Assembly (NCBI GenBank): GCA_020633295.1
Contig: JACKDW010000014.1
Coordinates: 1 to 64,000 of the forward strand
DNA from: Myxococcales bacterium
GTDB taxonomy: Bacteria > Myxococcota_A > Polyangia > Nannocystales > Nannocystaceae
Reading direction: 5' to 3'
Length of the DNA: 64,000 bases
The stretch's first letter is position 1. Every line of letters begins with the position of its first letter. Of this stretch, positions 54,525 through 64,000 are shown piece after piece. Below the pieces are notes generated by a model. The model had not been told where the DNA came from. It saw only the letters and a list, made by a program, of their open reading frames with translations, and did no database searches. Position numbers and translations under genes: made by a program.

Positions 54525-56065
54525 GCGGCGCCGCGGCGCGGACGCGGGTCGCCGCGTCGCGCGCGCGACAGGCACGCCTCGACGCGCCTGTCCTCAAGGT
54601 CACGATGGTTCGCGGGGCCCGCGAGCGCCTCGTCGACCAGCGCCGCGTGCTGATCCGCGGCGGCCTCCGCCTCCGCCCGCTCACGCGCTCCGACATCGAC
54701 TCCGCGAGCGCCCGCCCGCGCGCCGCCTGCTCCAGCGTCGCCGCGGCCGCCTCGTCGGCTCGCGCGCCGCGTCGGCTCGCGCGCCGCCGTCGTCGCCTCG
54801 GCCCGCGCCGCCTGGCGACGCGCCCGCTTCTCGGTGTTGCGCGAGGGCCCGGCGGGCTCGTCTTCAACATGCCTGTATGGACATATTGAATTCAGCTCCG
54901 CGAGGTAGGGCTCGAGCGAGCGCCGCTCCTCCTCGAGGAACCGCTTGATCCCCTCGAACAGCCCGGGGTGCCGGATCCAGTGGCTGCTGCGCGTCAACGA
55001 CGGCGCGAAGCCGCGCAGCAGCTTGTGCTCGCCCTGCGCGCCCGCTTCGAACAGCTCGAGGCGCTCGCGGATGCAGTGCTCGACGCCGGCGTAGTAGGCC
55101 GTCTCAAAGTGCAGGCAGTCGTGCTCCTCGGCGCAGCCCCAGTAGCGCCCGTAGAGCCGCGTCGCGGTCTGCAGGTACAGCGCGCCCGCGATCATCTCGC
55201 CGCGCCGGCGCACCCGCGCGATCCGGACCCGTTCGGGCGCGAGCTCGCAGAGCGCCGCGAAGAAGCCGGGGCGCAGGTAGTCCATGCCGCCGTGGGCCCA
55301 GACGGTCTGGCGGTAGAACCGATCCATGCGCCGCAGCTCGTCGGGCGTCACCTCGGCGCCCGGCACGAACACGAGGTCGTCGATGGCCGCGCGCGCGCGA
55401 CGACGCTCCTTGCGGATCTGCTTGCGCCGGCGAGAGGTCAGCGCGCCGAGGAAGTCATCAAAGCTGCCGTAGCCGTGGTTGTGCCAGTGGAACTGGTAGC
55501 TCGAGCGCGACGCGAAGCCGTGGGCCGACAGCTCGGCCTGCTCGCGCGCGGTGTTGAACAGCCAGTGGATCGACGCGCAGCCGCGCTCATCCGCGAGCGA
55601 GCGCGCCGCGGCGACCAGCCGCGCGACGATGGCCTCTCGGCTCGTCCGCGCGTCCTCGGCGATCAGCAGCCGCGGGCCGGTCGCGGGCGTCACCGGCGCG
55701 GCGATCACCAGCTTCGGGTAGTAGGCCAGCCCGGCCCGCTGGCTCGCGCGCGCCCAGGCCCAGTCGAAGATGTACTCGCCGTAGCTGTGATCCTTGATGA
55801 AGGCCGCGACGGCGCCGACGAGTCGACCGGGCGCGGGCGCCCTGCGTCGGCGTCGACGGCGACTCCCCGCGTCCTGCTCGTCGTGCTCCTCCACCATGAG
55901 GTAGTGCGGACGCCAGCCCGACTCCTCACCGATCGAGCCGGAGCGCTCGAGCGCGCGCAAAAACCCGTGCTCGAGAAACGGAGAATCACCGTGGTCCAGC
56001 GCGTCCCAGCGCGCGGCATCCACGCCGTCGAGGGAGGTCACAACGCGCGTGGTCAGATGGGCCAC
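54380..56065 (-). CDS. GNAT-fold peptidogalycan biosynthesis (DUF482-type) protein, C-terminal tail suspect
   Basis: Residues 1-400 match the DUF482/peptidogalycan family: LDHGDSPFLEHGFLRALERS near the N-terminus, then YYPKLVIAAPVTPATGPRLL, WLFNTAREQAELSAHGFASR, TSRRRKQIRKERRRAR, YWGCAEEHDCLHFETAYY and the terminal NSICPYRH. Proteins of this family normally end just after CPYR, so the remaining 160 Arg/Ala-rich residues, overlapping the FecR/TPR pseudogene, are probably read-through caused by an indel near 54,800. The true stop is likely at about 54,800-54,865. It begins at GTG 56065. The enzymatic role is not established; an acyl or amino-acyl transferase is inferred from the fold. Confidence 0.75.
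   Translation of the reverse strand: MAHLTTRVVTSLDGVDAARWDALDHGDSPFLEHGFLRALERSGSIGEESGWRPHYLMVEEHDEQDAGSRRRRRRRAPAPGRLVGAVAAFIKDHSYGEYIFDWAWARASQRAGLAYYPKLVIAAPVTPATGPRLLIAEDARTSREAIVARLVAAARSLADERGCASIHWLFNTAREQAELSAHGFASRSSYQFHWHNHGYGSFDDFLGALTSRRRKQIRKERRRARAAIDDLVFVPGAEVTPDELRRMDRFYRQTVWAHGGMDYLRPGFFAALCELAPERVRIARVRRRGEMIAGALYLQTATRLYGRYWGCAEEHDCLHFETAYYAGVEHCIRERLELFEAGAQGEHKLLRGFAPSLTRSSHWIRHPGLFEGIKRFLEEERRSLEPYLAELNSICPYRHVEDEPAGPSRNTEKRARRQAARAEATTAAREPTRRASRRGGRGDAGAGGARAGARGVDVGARERAEAEAAADQHAALVDEALAGPANHRDLEDRRVEACLSRARRGDPRPRRGAAQRGESPRQRVASSLPSARATSARIGLVGLRPGTTGRRSLRRRRGPRP
54525..54865. other. Ambiguous 340-nt stretch between two frameshifted genes
   Basis: Covered only by the suspect tail of the DUF482-type gene and by Arg/Ala-rich frames on both strands. 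Fragments such as ADEAAAATLEQAA and RERAEAEAAADQHAALVDEA in different minus frames look like pieces of one helical tail separated by indels. No independent gene can be supported. Confidence 0.35.
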
Positions 56066-56175
56066 ACGCTAGCTTTACGCTGCACGGGCCCCGATGGCCA
56101 GCACCATGGCAACGCGCGCTGGTGGTTTGGGCCCCAAGCCCCAGCTACACTGGTCCCGGAGCAGACTGTCGGACC

Positions 56176-56506
56176 ATGTCCAGTCGTGAGAAGGAAAGCC
56201 CCAAGGGCGGCGTCGTCCTCCAATCGCGCACGCAGCGTAAAACCCAGAAGCCGCGGATGTACCGCGTGCTGCTACACAACGACGATTACACCCCCATGGA
56301 CTTCGTCGTCCGTCTCCTCCAGACGGTCTTTCGCAAAACCGAGTCTGACGCCACGGCCATCATGCTCCACGTTCACAATCACGGAGTTGGGGTCGCCGGG
56401 GTCTACACCCACGAGATCGCCGAGACCAAGGTAGCGCAAGTGCACATGCTCGCCCGGCAGAATGACTGCCCCCTGGTCGCGTCGATGGAGCCCGAGGACG
56501 ATCCGG

Positions 56507-56520
<14 letters not shown>
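56176..56520 (+). CDS. clpS: ATP-dependent Clp protease adaptor ClpS
   Basis: A 114-residue ClpS adaptor, which delivers N-degron substrates to ClpA(P). The hallmark YRVLLHNDDYTPMDFVVRLL is intact, with the Asn-Asp-Asp and Met residues of the N-degron pocket, followed by MLHVHNHGVGVAGVYTHEIA with the His of the pocket and ETKVAQVHMLARQNDCPL. The extended basic N-terminus contacts ClpA. ATG 56176 is used. It overlaps clpA by 14 nt, so the two are co-translated. Confidence 0.95.
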
Positions 56521-58930
<2,410 letters not shown>

Positions 58931-58943
58931 CAGACCCGTCGAC

Positions 58944-58963
58944 GCTCACGCGCGCGCGTGAGC
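58944..58963. terminator. 20-nt perfect palindrome after clpA
   Basis: GCTCACGCGCGCGCGTGAGC lies 14 nt after the clpA stop and can form a strong hairpin. There is no U-tract, so it could be a Rho-assisted terminator or an mRNA-stabilising hairpin. Confidence 0.45.
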
Positions 58964-59047
58964 TCGGGGAGGGGCCGTCTGAGGACGACGAGCCCCTTCG
59001 CCGCGCTCGCCCCCGCGAAGACGGACGGCCGACGCCTGCTCGAGAGC

Positions 59048-59368
59048 TCAGGTCGCGGGCGGCGGGGCGACCGGCGCGGACGGAGCCACGACGCGGGCGC
59101 ACTGCCAATTCCCCACGAACATGTACTCGCGCTTACACGCGACCTCGATGTTGCCCACCTTCGTCGTGCCCCAGAAGTACTTGTGACCGAAGCTCGAGGT
59201 CGACATCTGGTACGGCAGGTCGACCGTGATCTCGCAGTCCGCGAGGTCCTTGCAGGCCGCGTCCTTCGACATCCTCTGGACCTCCAGCGACGGCTGCCCG
59301 TTCTGGAAGCTCAGGTAGCTGAGCGCCGCGCAGAGGACGAGGACGACGAACCAAAACGCCTTCTTCAT
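59048..59368 (-). CDS. Small exported/membrane-anchored hypothetical protein
   Basis: A 106-residue protein with an N-terminal signal-anchor (KKAFWFVVLVLCAALSYLSF), a compact domain with four Cys (AACKDLADC, VACKREY, WQCARVV) that probably form two disulfides, and an Ala/Pro tail. The family is not recognised. It starts at ATG 59368, divergent from the SDR gene at 59415 (46 nt). Confidence 0.7.
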   Translation of the reverse strand: MKKAFWFVVLVLCAALSYLSFQNGQPSLEVQRMSKDAACKDLADCEITVDLPYQMSTSSFGHKYFWGTTKVGNIEVACKREYMFVGNWQCARVVAPSAPVAPPPAT

Positions 59369-59414
59369 GGGCCCATGGTGTCACGACCCGCGGGACCTGG
59401 TAAAGCAGGCTCCC

Positions 59415-60251
59415 ATGGACCTGCCCACGCGGCGTTTCTTCCTCACCGGCTGCGCCAGCGGCATCGGCCTGCACCTCTGCGACACCCTGCAGCGCGCGGG
59501 CCACCGCGTCTGGGCGACCGACATCGACATCGACGGGCTGCGTCAGCGCGCGCGCGAGCGGACGTGGCCCGAAGATCTCGTGACGACGCGCGCGCTCGAT
59601 ATCGCGGACGCGCGAGCCTGGGAGCCGGTCTATCGCGAGGCCGTCGCCGCCCTCGGCGCCGTCGACGTGCACATGAACATCGCCGGCTACCTCGCGCCCT
59701 CGTGGATCTGCGACGCCCGCGACGACGACATCGACCGCCACTTCGACGTCAACGTCAAGGGCGTCGTGCTCGGCACCCGCGAGGCCGCGCGTCACATGAC
59801 CGCGCGCGGCGAGGGGCACATCCTCAACTTCGCCTCGCTCGCCGCGCTCGCGCCGATCCCCGGGCTCTCGCTGTACTCGGCCTCGAAGTACGCCGTGCGC
59901 GCCTACTCGCTCGCCGCCGCCATGGAGCTGCGCGCCCGCGGCGTCGCCGTCACCGTGATCTGCCCCGACGCCGTCAAGACGCCGATGCTCGACAAGCAGC
60001 TCGACCACGAGGAGACCGAGCTGACCTTCTCGGGCGCGCAGCTGAGCGTCGAGGACATCGCGCGCCTGGTGATCGAGCGCGCGCTGCCGCGGCGGCCGCT
60101 GCAGCTCTCGATCCCCCGCAGCCGCGCCGTCCTGGCCCGCGTCGCTGACCTCGCGCCGCGCGTGGCGATGGCGATCCAGCCGCGACTCGCCGCGCGCGGC
60201 CGCGCGCGTCAGCGCGCGATGAAGGCCGAGCACGAGCGCGACGACGACTGA
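59415..60251 (+). CDS. Short-chain dehydrogenase/reductase
   Basis: A 278-residue classical SDR. The TGCASGIG motif lies at about 11-18 and the acidic end of beta-2 (ATDIDIDGLR) favours NAD(H). NIAG is seen in HMNIAGYLAP, the catalytic Ser in NFASLAALAP, and Tyr/Lys in LYSASKYAV. ICPDAVKTPM is typical of the substrate loop. ATG 59415 is chosen because the family starts there. The substrate is unknown. Confidence 0.88.
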   Translation: MDLPTRRFFLTGCASGIGLHLCDTLQRAGHRVWATDIDIDGLRQRARERTWPEDLVTTRALDIADARAWEPVYREAVAALGAVDVHMNIAGYLAPSWICDARDDDIDRHFDVNVKGVVLGTREAARHMTARGEGHILNFASLAALAPIPGLSLYSASKYAVRAYSLAAAMELRARGVAVTVICPDAVKTPMLDKQLDHEETELTFSGAQLSVEDIARLVIERALPRRPLQLSIPRSRAVLARVADLAPRVAMAIQPRLAARGRARQRAMKAEHERDDD

Positions 60252-60253
60252 CC

Positions 60254-60288
60254 AACCAAAAACAGAGAGCGCCGTACGGCGCTCTCTG
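60254..60288 (-). terminator. Rho-independent terminator downstream of tRNA-Ser
   Basis: A perfect 26-nt palindrome (60263-60288: 12-bp arms CAGAGAGCGCCG/CGGCGCTCTCTG, TA loop) is followed on the minus strand by GTTTTTGG, which fits an intrinsic terminator 24 nt beyond the tRNA. It may also end the SDR transcript from the other side. Confidence 0.8.
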
Positions 60289-60312
60289 CAGGTGATCACC
60301 GCGGGGGTGATG

Positions 60313-60399
60313 CGGAACGGGAGGGATTCGAACCCTCGGTAGAGTTACCCCTACGCAGGTTTAGCAAACCTGTGCCTTCAGCCACTCGGCCACCGTTCC
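60313..60399 (-). tRNA. tRNA-Ser (GCT anticodon)
   Basis: On the minus strand, GGAACGG pairs with CCGTTCC as acceptor stem. The D-arm is GGCCGAGTGGCTGAAGGC, the anticodon loop TTGCTAA gives anticodon GCT (codons AGC/AGU), a long variable arm as in class II tRNAs follows, and the T-arm holds GGTTCGAATCC. CCA is not encoded. Confidence 0.95.
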
Positions 60400-60510
60400 A
60401 TGATGCACAGGTCGCCGACGGGTCGGCGAATGTTTGGGGCTGGCAAGCTAAACAAGTTCGCCGATTCTTGCAAGCTTGTCGTGCTCGCGCGCGGCGTGCA
60501 CACTTCCCCC

Positions 60511-61416
<906 letters not shown>

Positions 61417-61422
61417 TCGCGG

Positions 61423-61450
61423 AAGCCGCCATCTTGGCGGCTTTCGTGTT
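61423..61450 (+). terminator. Terminator after tRNA-Arg
   Basis: AAGCCGCC-ATCTT-GGCGGCTT forms an 8-bp hairpin at 61423-61443, followed by TCGTGTTT. It lies 6 nt after the tRNA. The U-tract is modest. Confidence 0.7.
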
Positions 61451-61466
61451 TAAGCGCGCGGCGCTC

Positions 61467-62678
61467 CTACGGCGCGAGCAGCCGCTCGAGCTGCGCCCGC
61501 GTCTCGAGCGTGCCCATGAACACCACGCTCATGCCCGGGTGGAGCGGTTCGTCGTCGCGCGGGTTGTAGACCCACTGGTCCTCCCCTCGGCGCAGCGCGA
61601 GGATCAGCAGCTCCGGGATCGCGCGCTGGCGCAGGTCGCCGATGGTCGCGTGCGCGTAGCTCGAGGCCGGCCCCACGGGCACCTCCTCGACGCGCACGCG
61701 CGAGTTGGCGTGGACCACCGATTCGAAGAACGAGATCGCGGTCGGGCGCAGCATCGCGGAGGCCAGGCGGTGCCCGCCGATCAGGCTCGGCGTGACCACG
61801 TGATCGGCCCCGGCCGCGAGCAGCTTGGGCTTGACGCGCGTGTCGCCGCAGCGCGCGATGATCCGCAGCCCGCGGCTGAGCAGGCGCGCGGTCACGACGA
61901 CGATCAGGTTGTCCTTGTCGCCTCGCACGCACGCGATCAGGCCGCGCGCGCGCTCGATCCGGGCCCGCCGCAGCACGTCGTCCTCGGTCGCGTCGCCGAC
62001 GATCATCAGCGCCGCCGCGCCGGGCCCGAGCTGCGCCTGCAGCTCGTCCTGACGCGCGCCGTCGAGGTCGATCGCGACGTAGCGGCGCCCGCTCGCCGCG
62101 AGCTCCGAGACGACGTGCAGGCCGGTCTCGCCCAGCCCGCACACGACGTAGTGATCCTCCAGCTCCTCGATGCTCCGCTTCACCGCGCGCCTCCGCAGCA
62201 AGATCCCGACCCCGCCTTCGAACGCGAACGCGGTCAGGTGTGAGAACAGGTACGCGAAGCTGCCGACCCCGAACACCAGCAGCGCGCTCGTGAACAGCAT
62301 GCCGCCGGGCCTTCCGGACAGCTCGATCGCCTCCTCGTAGCCGACCGTGGTCAGCGTGATCATCGTCATGTAGACGGCGTCGATGAGCCCGTGCTCGGGG
62401 TAGCCGATGATCAGGTAGCCGACGACGCCGACCAGCATCACGACGCCCTCGATCGCCGCCGCGCGCAGCAGCTGCCGCAGGCGCGCCTCGACGTCGAGCT
62501 CGTGGGCGGGCGCGCGGATCGTCGCTTGAGCAGATGCTCGAGAAGATGCTCGAGAAGATGCTCGAGAAGATGCTCGAGAAGATGCTCGAGAAGATGCCCG
62601 AGCAGACACGCGGGCGGGCTCAGGGGACCGGGAGGTCTCGCCGGAGACCTCGCTGGAGCGCGCGCGCGAGTCAGACAC
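61467..62678 (-). CDS. Potassium channel with RCK/TrkA-N domain
   Basis: A 403-residue two-TM potassium channel. The pore helix and filter are TMITLTTVGYEE (TVGYE at 111-115), between a first TM (GVVMLVGVVGYLIIGY) and a second (FTSALLVFGVGSFAYLFSHL). The RCK Rossmann domain starts at YVVCGLGETG (about 177-186), with acidic AIDLD at the end of beta-2, and a C-terminal TrkA-C-like domain is present (ATIGDLRQRAIPELLILALR). The N-terminus has an Ala-Ser-Ser-Arg repeat (28-49) encoded by a 12-nt tandem repeat. It should conduct K+ under control of a bound nucleotide or ion. Confidence 0.9.
   Translation of the reverse strand: MSDSRARSSEVSGETSRSPEPARVSARASSRASSRASSRASSRASSRASAQATIRAPAHELDVEARLRQLLRAAAIEGVVMLVGVVGYLIIGYPEHGLIDAVYMTMITLTTVGYEEAIELSGRPGGMLFTSALLVFGVGSFAYLFSHLTAFAFEGGVGILLRRRAVKRSIEELEDHYVVCGLGETGLHVVSELAASGRRYVAIDLDGARQDELQAQLGPGAAALMIVGDATEDDVLRRARIERARGLIACVRGDKDNLIVVVTARLLSRGLRIIARCGDTRVKPKLLAAGADHVVTPSLIGGHRLASAMLRPTAISFFESVVHANSRVRVEEVPVGPASSYAHATIGDLRQRAIPELLILALRRGEDQWVYNPRDDEPLHPGMSVVFMGTLETRAQLERLLAP
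62533..62604. repeat. 12-nt tandem repeat inside the potassium-channel gene
   Basis: Five perfect copies of GATGCTCGAGAA (62533-62592) plus a degenerate sixth. They encode the Ala-Ser-Ser-Arg repeats of the channel N-terminus in frame, so copy-number changes would not disrupt the gene. Confidence 0.9.
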
Positions 62679-62776
62679 GGGGCCTCGAGGTGGAGCGACA
62701 CGGTACCGCGCCGCCCGGGGCGCCGCGAATTTCGGCCTGGTTGCGTTTTCGCGCGCCGGTTGCTACTCGGCCCCCA

Positions 62777-63114
62777 TGGCCAAGCACGTCGACTGGTACT
62801 ACCACCGCCGGAGTTGAACGGGGTGCACCCGAGCGCGGGAGTTCCTCGCGCAAAACAACTTCGAGATCGCAGAGACTACAGACGCAAAACAGAAGCTCGG
62901 GCGCGACCAAGCGGCTGAGCTGCTCGACGAGGCGACCCACGTGACCCTCGCCCGCGGGACCAAGATCGTGCAGTACGAGCTGGCGTCCGCGGACCGCGAC
63001 GAGGTGCTCGACGGGATGCTCGGGCGCACGGGGAACCTCCGCGCGCCGGTGATCCGGGTCGGCGCCCACCTCTACGTCGGCTTCCCGCGCGACGGCTTCC
63101 CCGGGCTCACCTGA
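62777..63114 (+). pseudogene. ArsC/Spx-like thioredoxin-fold protein with a frameshift at the CxxC site
   Basis: ATG 62777 starts AKHVDWYYHRRS and then hits TGA (62816). The family sequence resumes one frame over as GCTRAREFLAQNNFEIAETT and continues to TGA 63112 (RAPVIRVGAHLYVGFP near the end). The eight bases TGAACGGG before TGC would read C-N-G-C if one base were restored (TGCAACGGGTGC), giving a 112-residue ArsC-like reductase with an intact CxxC. So either a one-base deletion inactivates it or the sequence has an error at this point. Confidence 0.7.
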
Positions 63115-63239
63115 ACCACCTCGCGCCGCGAGCCGTCGCGTGGACGTGCGCCTCCGCACGCCCGCGCGGCGTTCTCGCGCGCCCGCGCCCGTTCGCGGCG
63201 CTTTTCAAGCCCCACGCGGGAAACTAGCCTCCCGGCGCC

Positions 63240-64000
63240 ATGCTCCTCCATCAACTCAAGGGCGAACGCGTCGGCGTCTGCGTCTCGGGCGGGCTCGACA
63301 GCAAGACCGTGACCACGCGCCTCAAGCAGGCCGGCGTCGACGTGATGTGCTTCACCGCTGACCTCGCGCAGCCCGACGAAGCGGACATCAACGACATCAT
63401 CGAGAAGATGCGCCCGACCGGCGCCGAGACGATCATCGTCGACCTCAAGCCGGACATGGCCGAGGCCTGCTACACGATGATCCAGGCCCAGGCGATGTAT
63501 GACGGCGGCTACTGGAACACGACCGGCATCGCGCGCGCCGTCACCGTCCGCGGGCTGATCGCCGAGATGAAGAAGCACGGCTGCACCGTGCTCGCCCACG
63601 GCGCGACCGGGCGCGGCAACGATCAGCTCCGCTTCGAGCGCTACACCAACGTGCTCGCGCCCGAGATGCCCGTGTACGCGCCGTGGCGCGACCCGGTGAT
63701 GCTCAAGCAGTTCCCCGGCCGCCGCGAGATGGTCGCGTTCCTGCAAGAGCAGGGCATCGAGGCGCAGGTCGGCCCGCGCAAGCGCTACTCGACCGACGCC
63801 AACCTCGCCGGCGTCTCGCACGAGGCCGAGGACCTCGAGGACCTGCAGACCTCGAGCCTGATCGTCGAGCCCGTCATGGGCGTGTGGCCGATGCAGGCGC
63901 CCGACGACGTCGAGACCGTGACGGTGCGCTTCGAACAGGGGCGCTGCGTCGCCATCAACGGCAAGCACGTCACGCCCTACGAGGCGATGGTCGCCGCCAA
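63240..64000 (+). CDS. argG: Argininosuccinate synthase (3' end outside window)
   Basis: The first 253 codons of ArgG, which joins citrulline and aspartate with ATP in arginine synthesis. The ATP P-loop is VCVSGGLDSKTV near residues 13-24; AHGATGRGNDQLRFE, the hallmark aspartate/citrulline-binding segment, and YAPWRDPVMLKQFPGRREM are present. ATG 63240 is the natural start. The SxGxDS-type loop reads SGGLDS, as in the family. Confidence 0.93.
   Translation, partial: MLLHQLKGERVGVCVSGGLDSKTVTTRLKQAGVDVMCFTADLAQPDEADINDIIEKMRPTGAETIIVDLKPDMAEACYTMIQAQAMYDGGYWNTTGIARAVTVRGLIAEMKKHGCTVLAHGATGRGNDQLRFERYTNVLAPEMPVYAPWRDPVMLKQFPGRREMVAFLQEQGIEAQVGPRKRYSTDANLAGVSHEAEDLEDLQTSSLIVEPVMGVWPMQAPDDVETVTVRFEQGRCVAINGKHVTPYEAMVAA

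Noticed and set aside
62777..63114. Selenoprotein: in-frame TGA at the first Cys of a CxxC-like site, followed by a plausible bacterial SECIS hairpin (GCGCGGG...CTCGCGC, loop AGTTC)
   Set aside because: Reading TGA as selenocysteine keeps the first frame, which gives no family-like sequence afterwards. The homologous continuation lies one frame over, so a one-base deletion explains the data better.

Overview
The window reads as chromosomal DNA of a myxobacterium or close relative (high-GC Deltaproteobacteria/Myxococcota). The signs are very strong G/C third-position bias, a MYXO-CTERM-like sorting tail (about 46.5 kb), lipoproteins with Ser/Thr/Glu/Gly-rich linkers, a serine/threonine kinase with TPR repeats, an ERG24-type sterol reductase, and ClpS/ClpA, ArgG and two tRNAs from the core genome. 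The exact genus cannot be read from the sequence alone.

Positions 1 to about 29,670 are an accessory element. A tyrosine recombinase (28502-29572) lies at its right edge. Immediately outside it, a serine/threonine kinase gene starts abruptly in the middle of its catalytic loop, at the FKPDN codons, so the element appears to have inserted into a kinase gene. The element carries integrase, an excisionase-like HTH protein, a tail-anchored HTH protein, a ParA ATPase with a ribbon-helix-helix-like partner, and small hypothetical genes. Its main cargo is a 23-kb run of minus-strand genes led by an XRE regulator whose upstream region holds a 34-nt AT-rich inverted repeat.

That cargo reads, in transcription order: XRE regulator, small protein, SF1 (UPF1-like) helicase, PLD-FGE fusion, AdkA-like nucleotide kinase, HAD phosphatase, uracil-phosphoribosyltransferase-like enzyme, SPASM radical SAM enzyme, PLD nuclease, DrmD-like SNF2 helicase, Eco57I-type adenine methyltransferase, and a large DEAD/DEAH helicase that runs off the left edge. 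The two ends resemble known antiphage logic (Mokosh-like helicase plus PLD; DISARM class 1-like SNF2, methylase, helicase and PLD). The four-gene nucleotide-chemistry cassette in the middle, translationally coupled to the nuclease genes, is the strongest candidate here for an undescribed system.

From about 29.7 kb to the right end is core chromosome: kinase/TPR fragment, histidine kinase, sterol-reductase-like membrane protein, two SDRs, an RND efflux pair, PlsC acyltransferase, lipoproteins, an Lnt-like protein fused to a possible caspase-like domain, a truncated vWA/MYXO-CTERM protein, an MBOAT-SGNH O-acyltransferase pair, an ECF sigma factor with a frameshifted FecR/TPR partner, clpS-clpA, tRNA-Ser, a CPBP protease, tRNA-Arg, a potassium channel, a frameshifted ArsC-like protein and argG. 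Several genes between 48 and 63 kb are broken by indels, most of them apparent one-base deletions; these may be real decay or sequencing errors. No rRNA or CRISPR array was seen.
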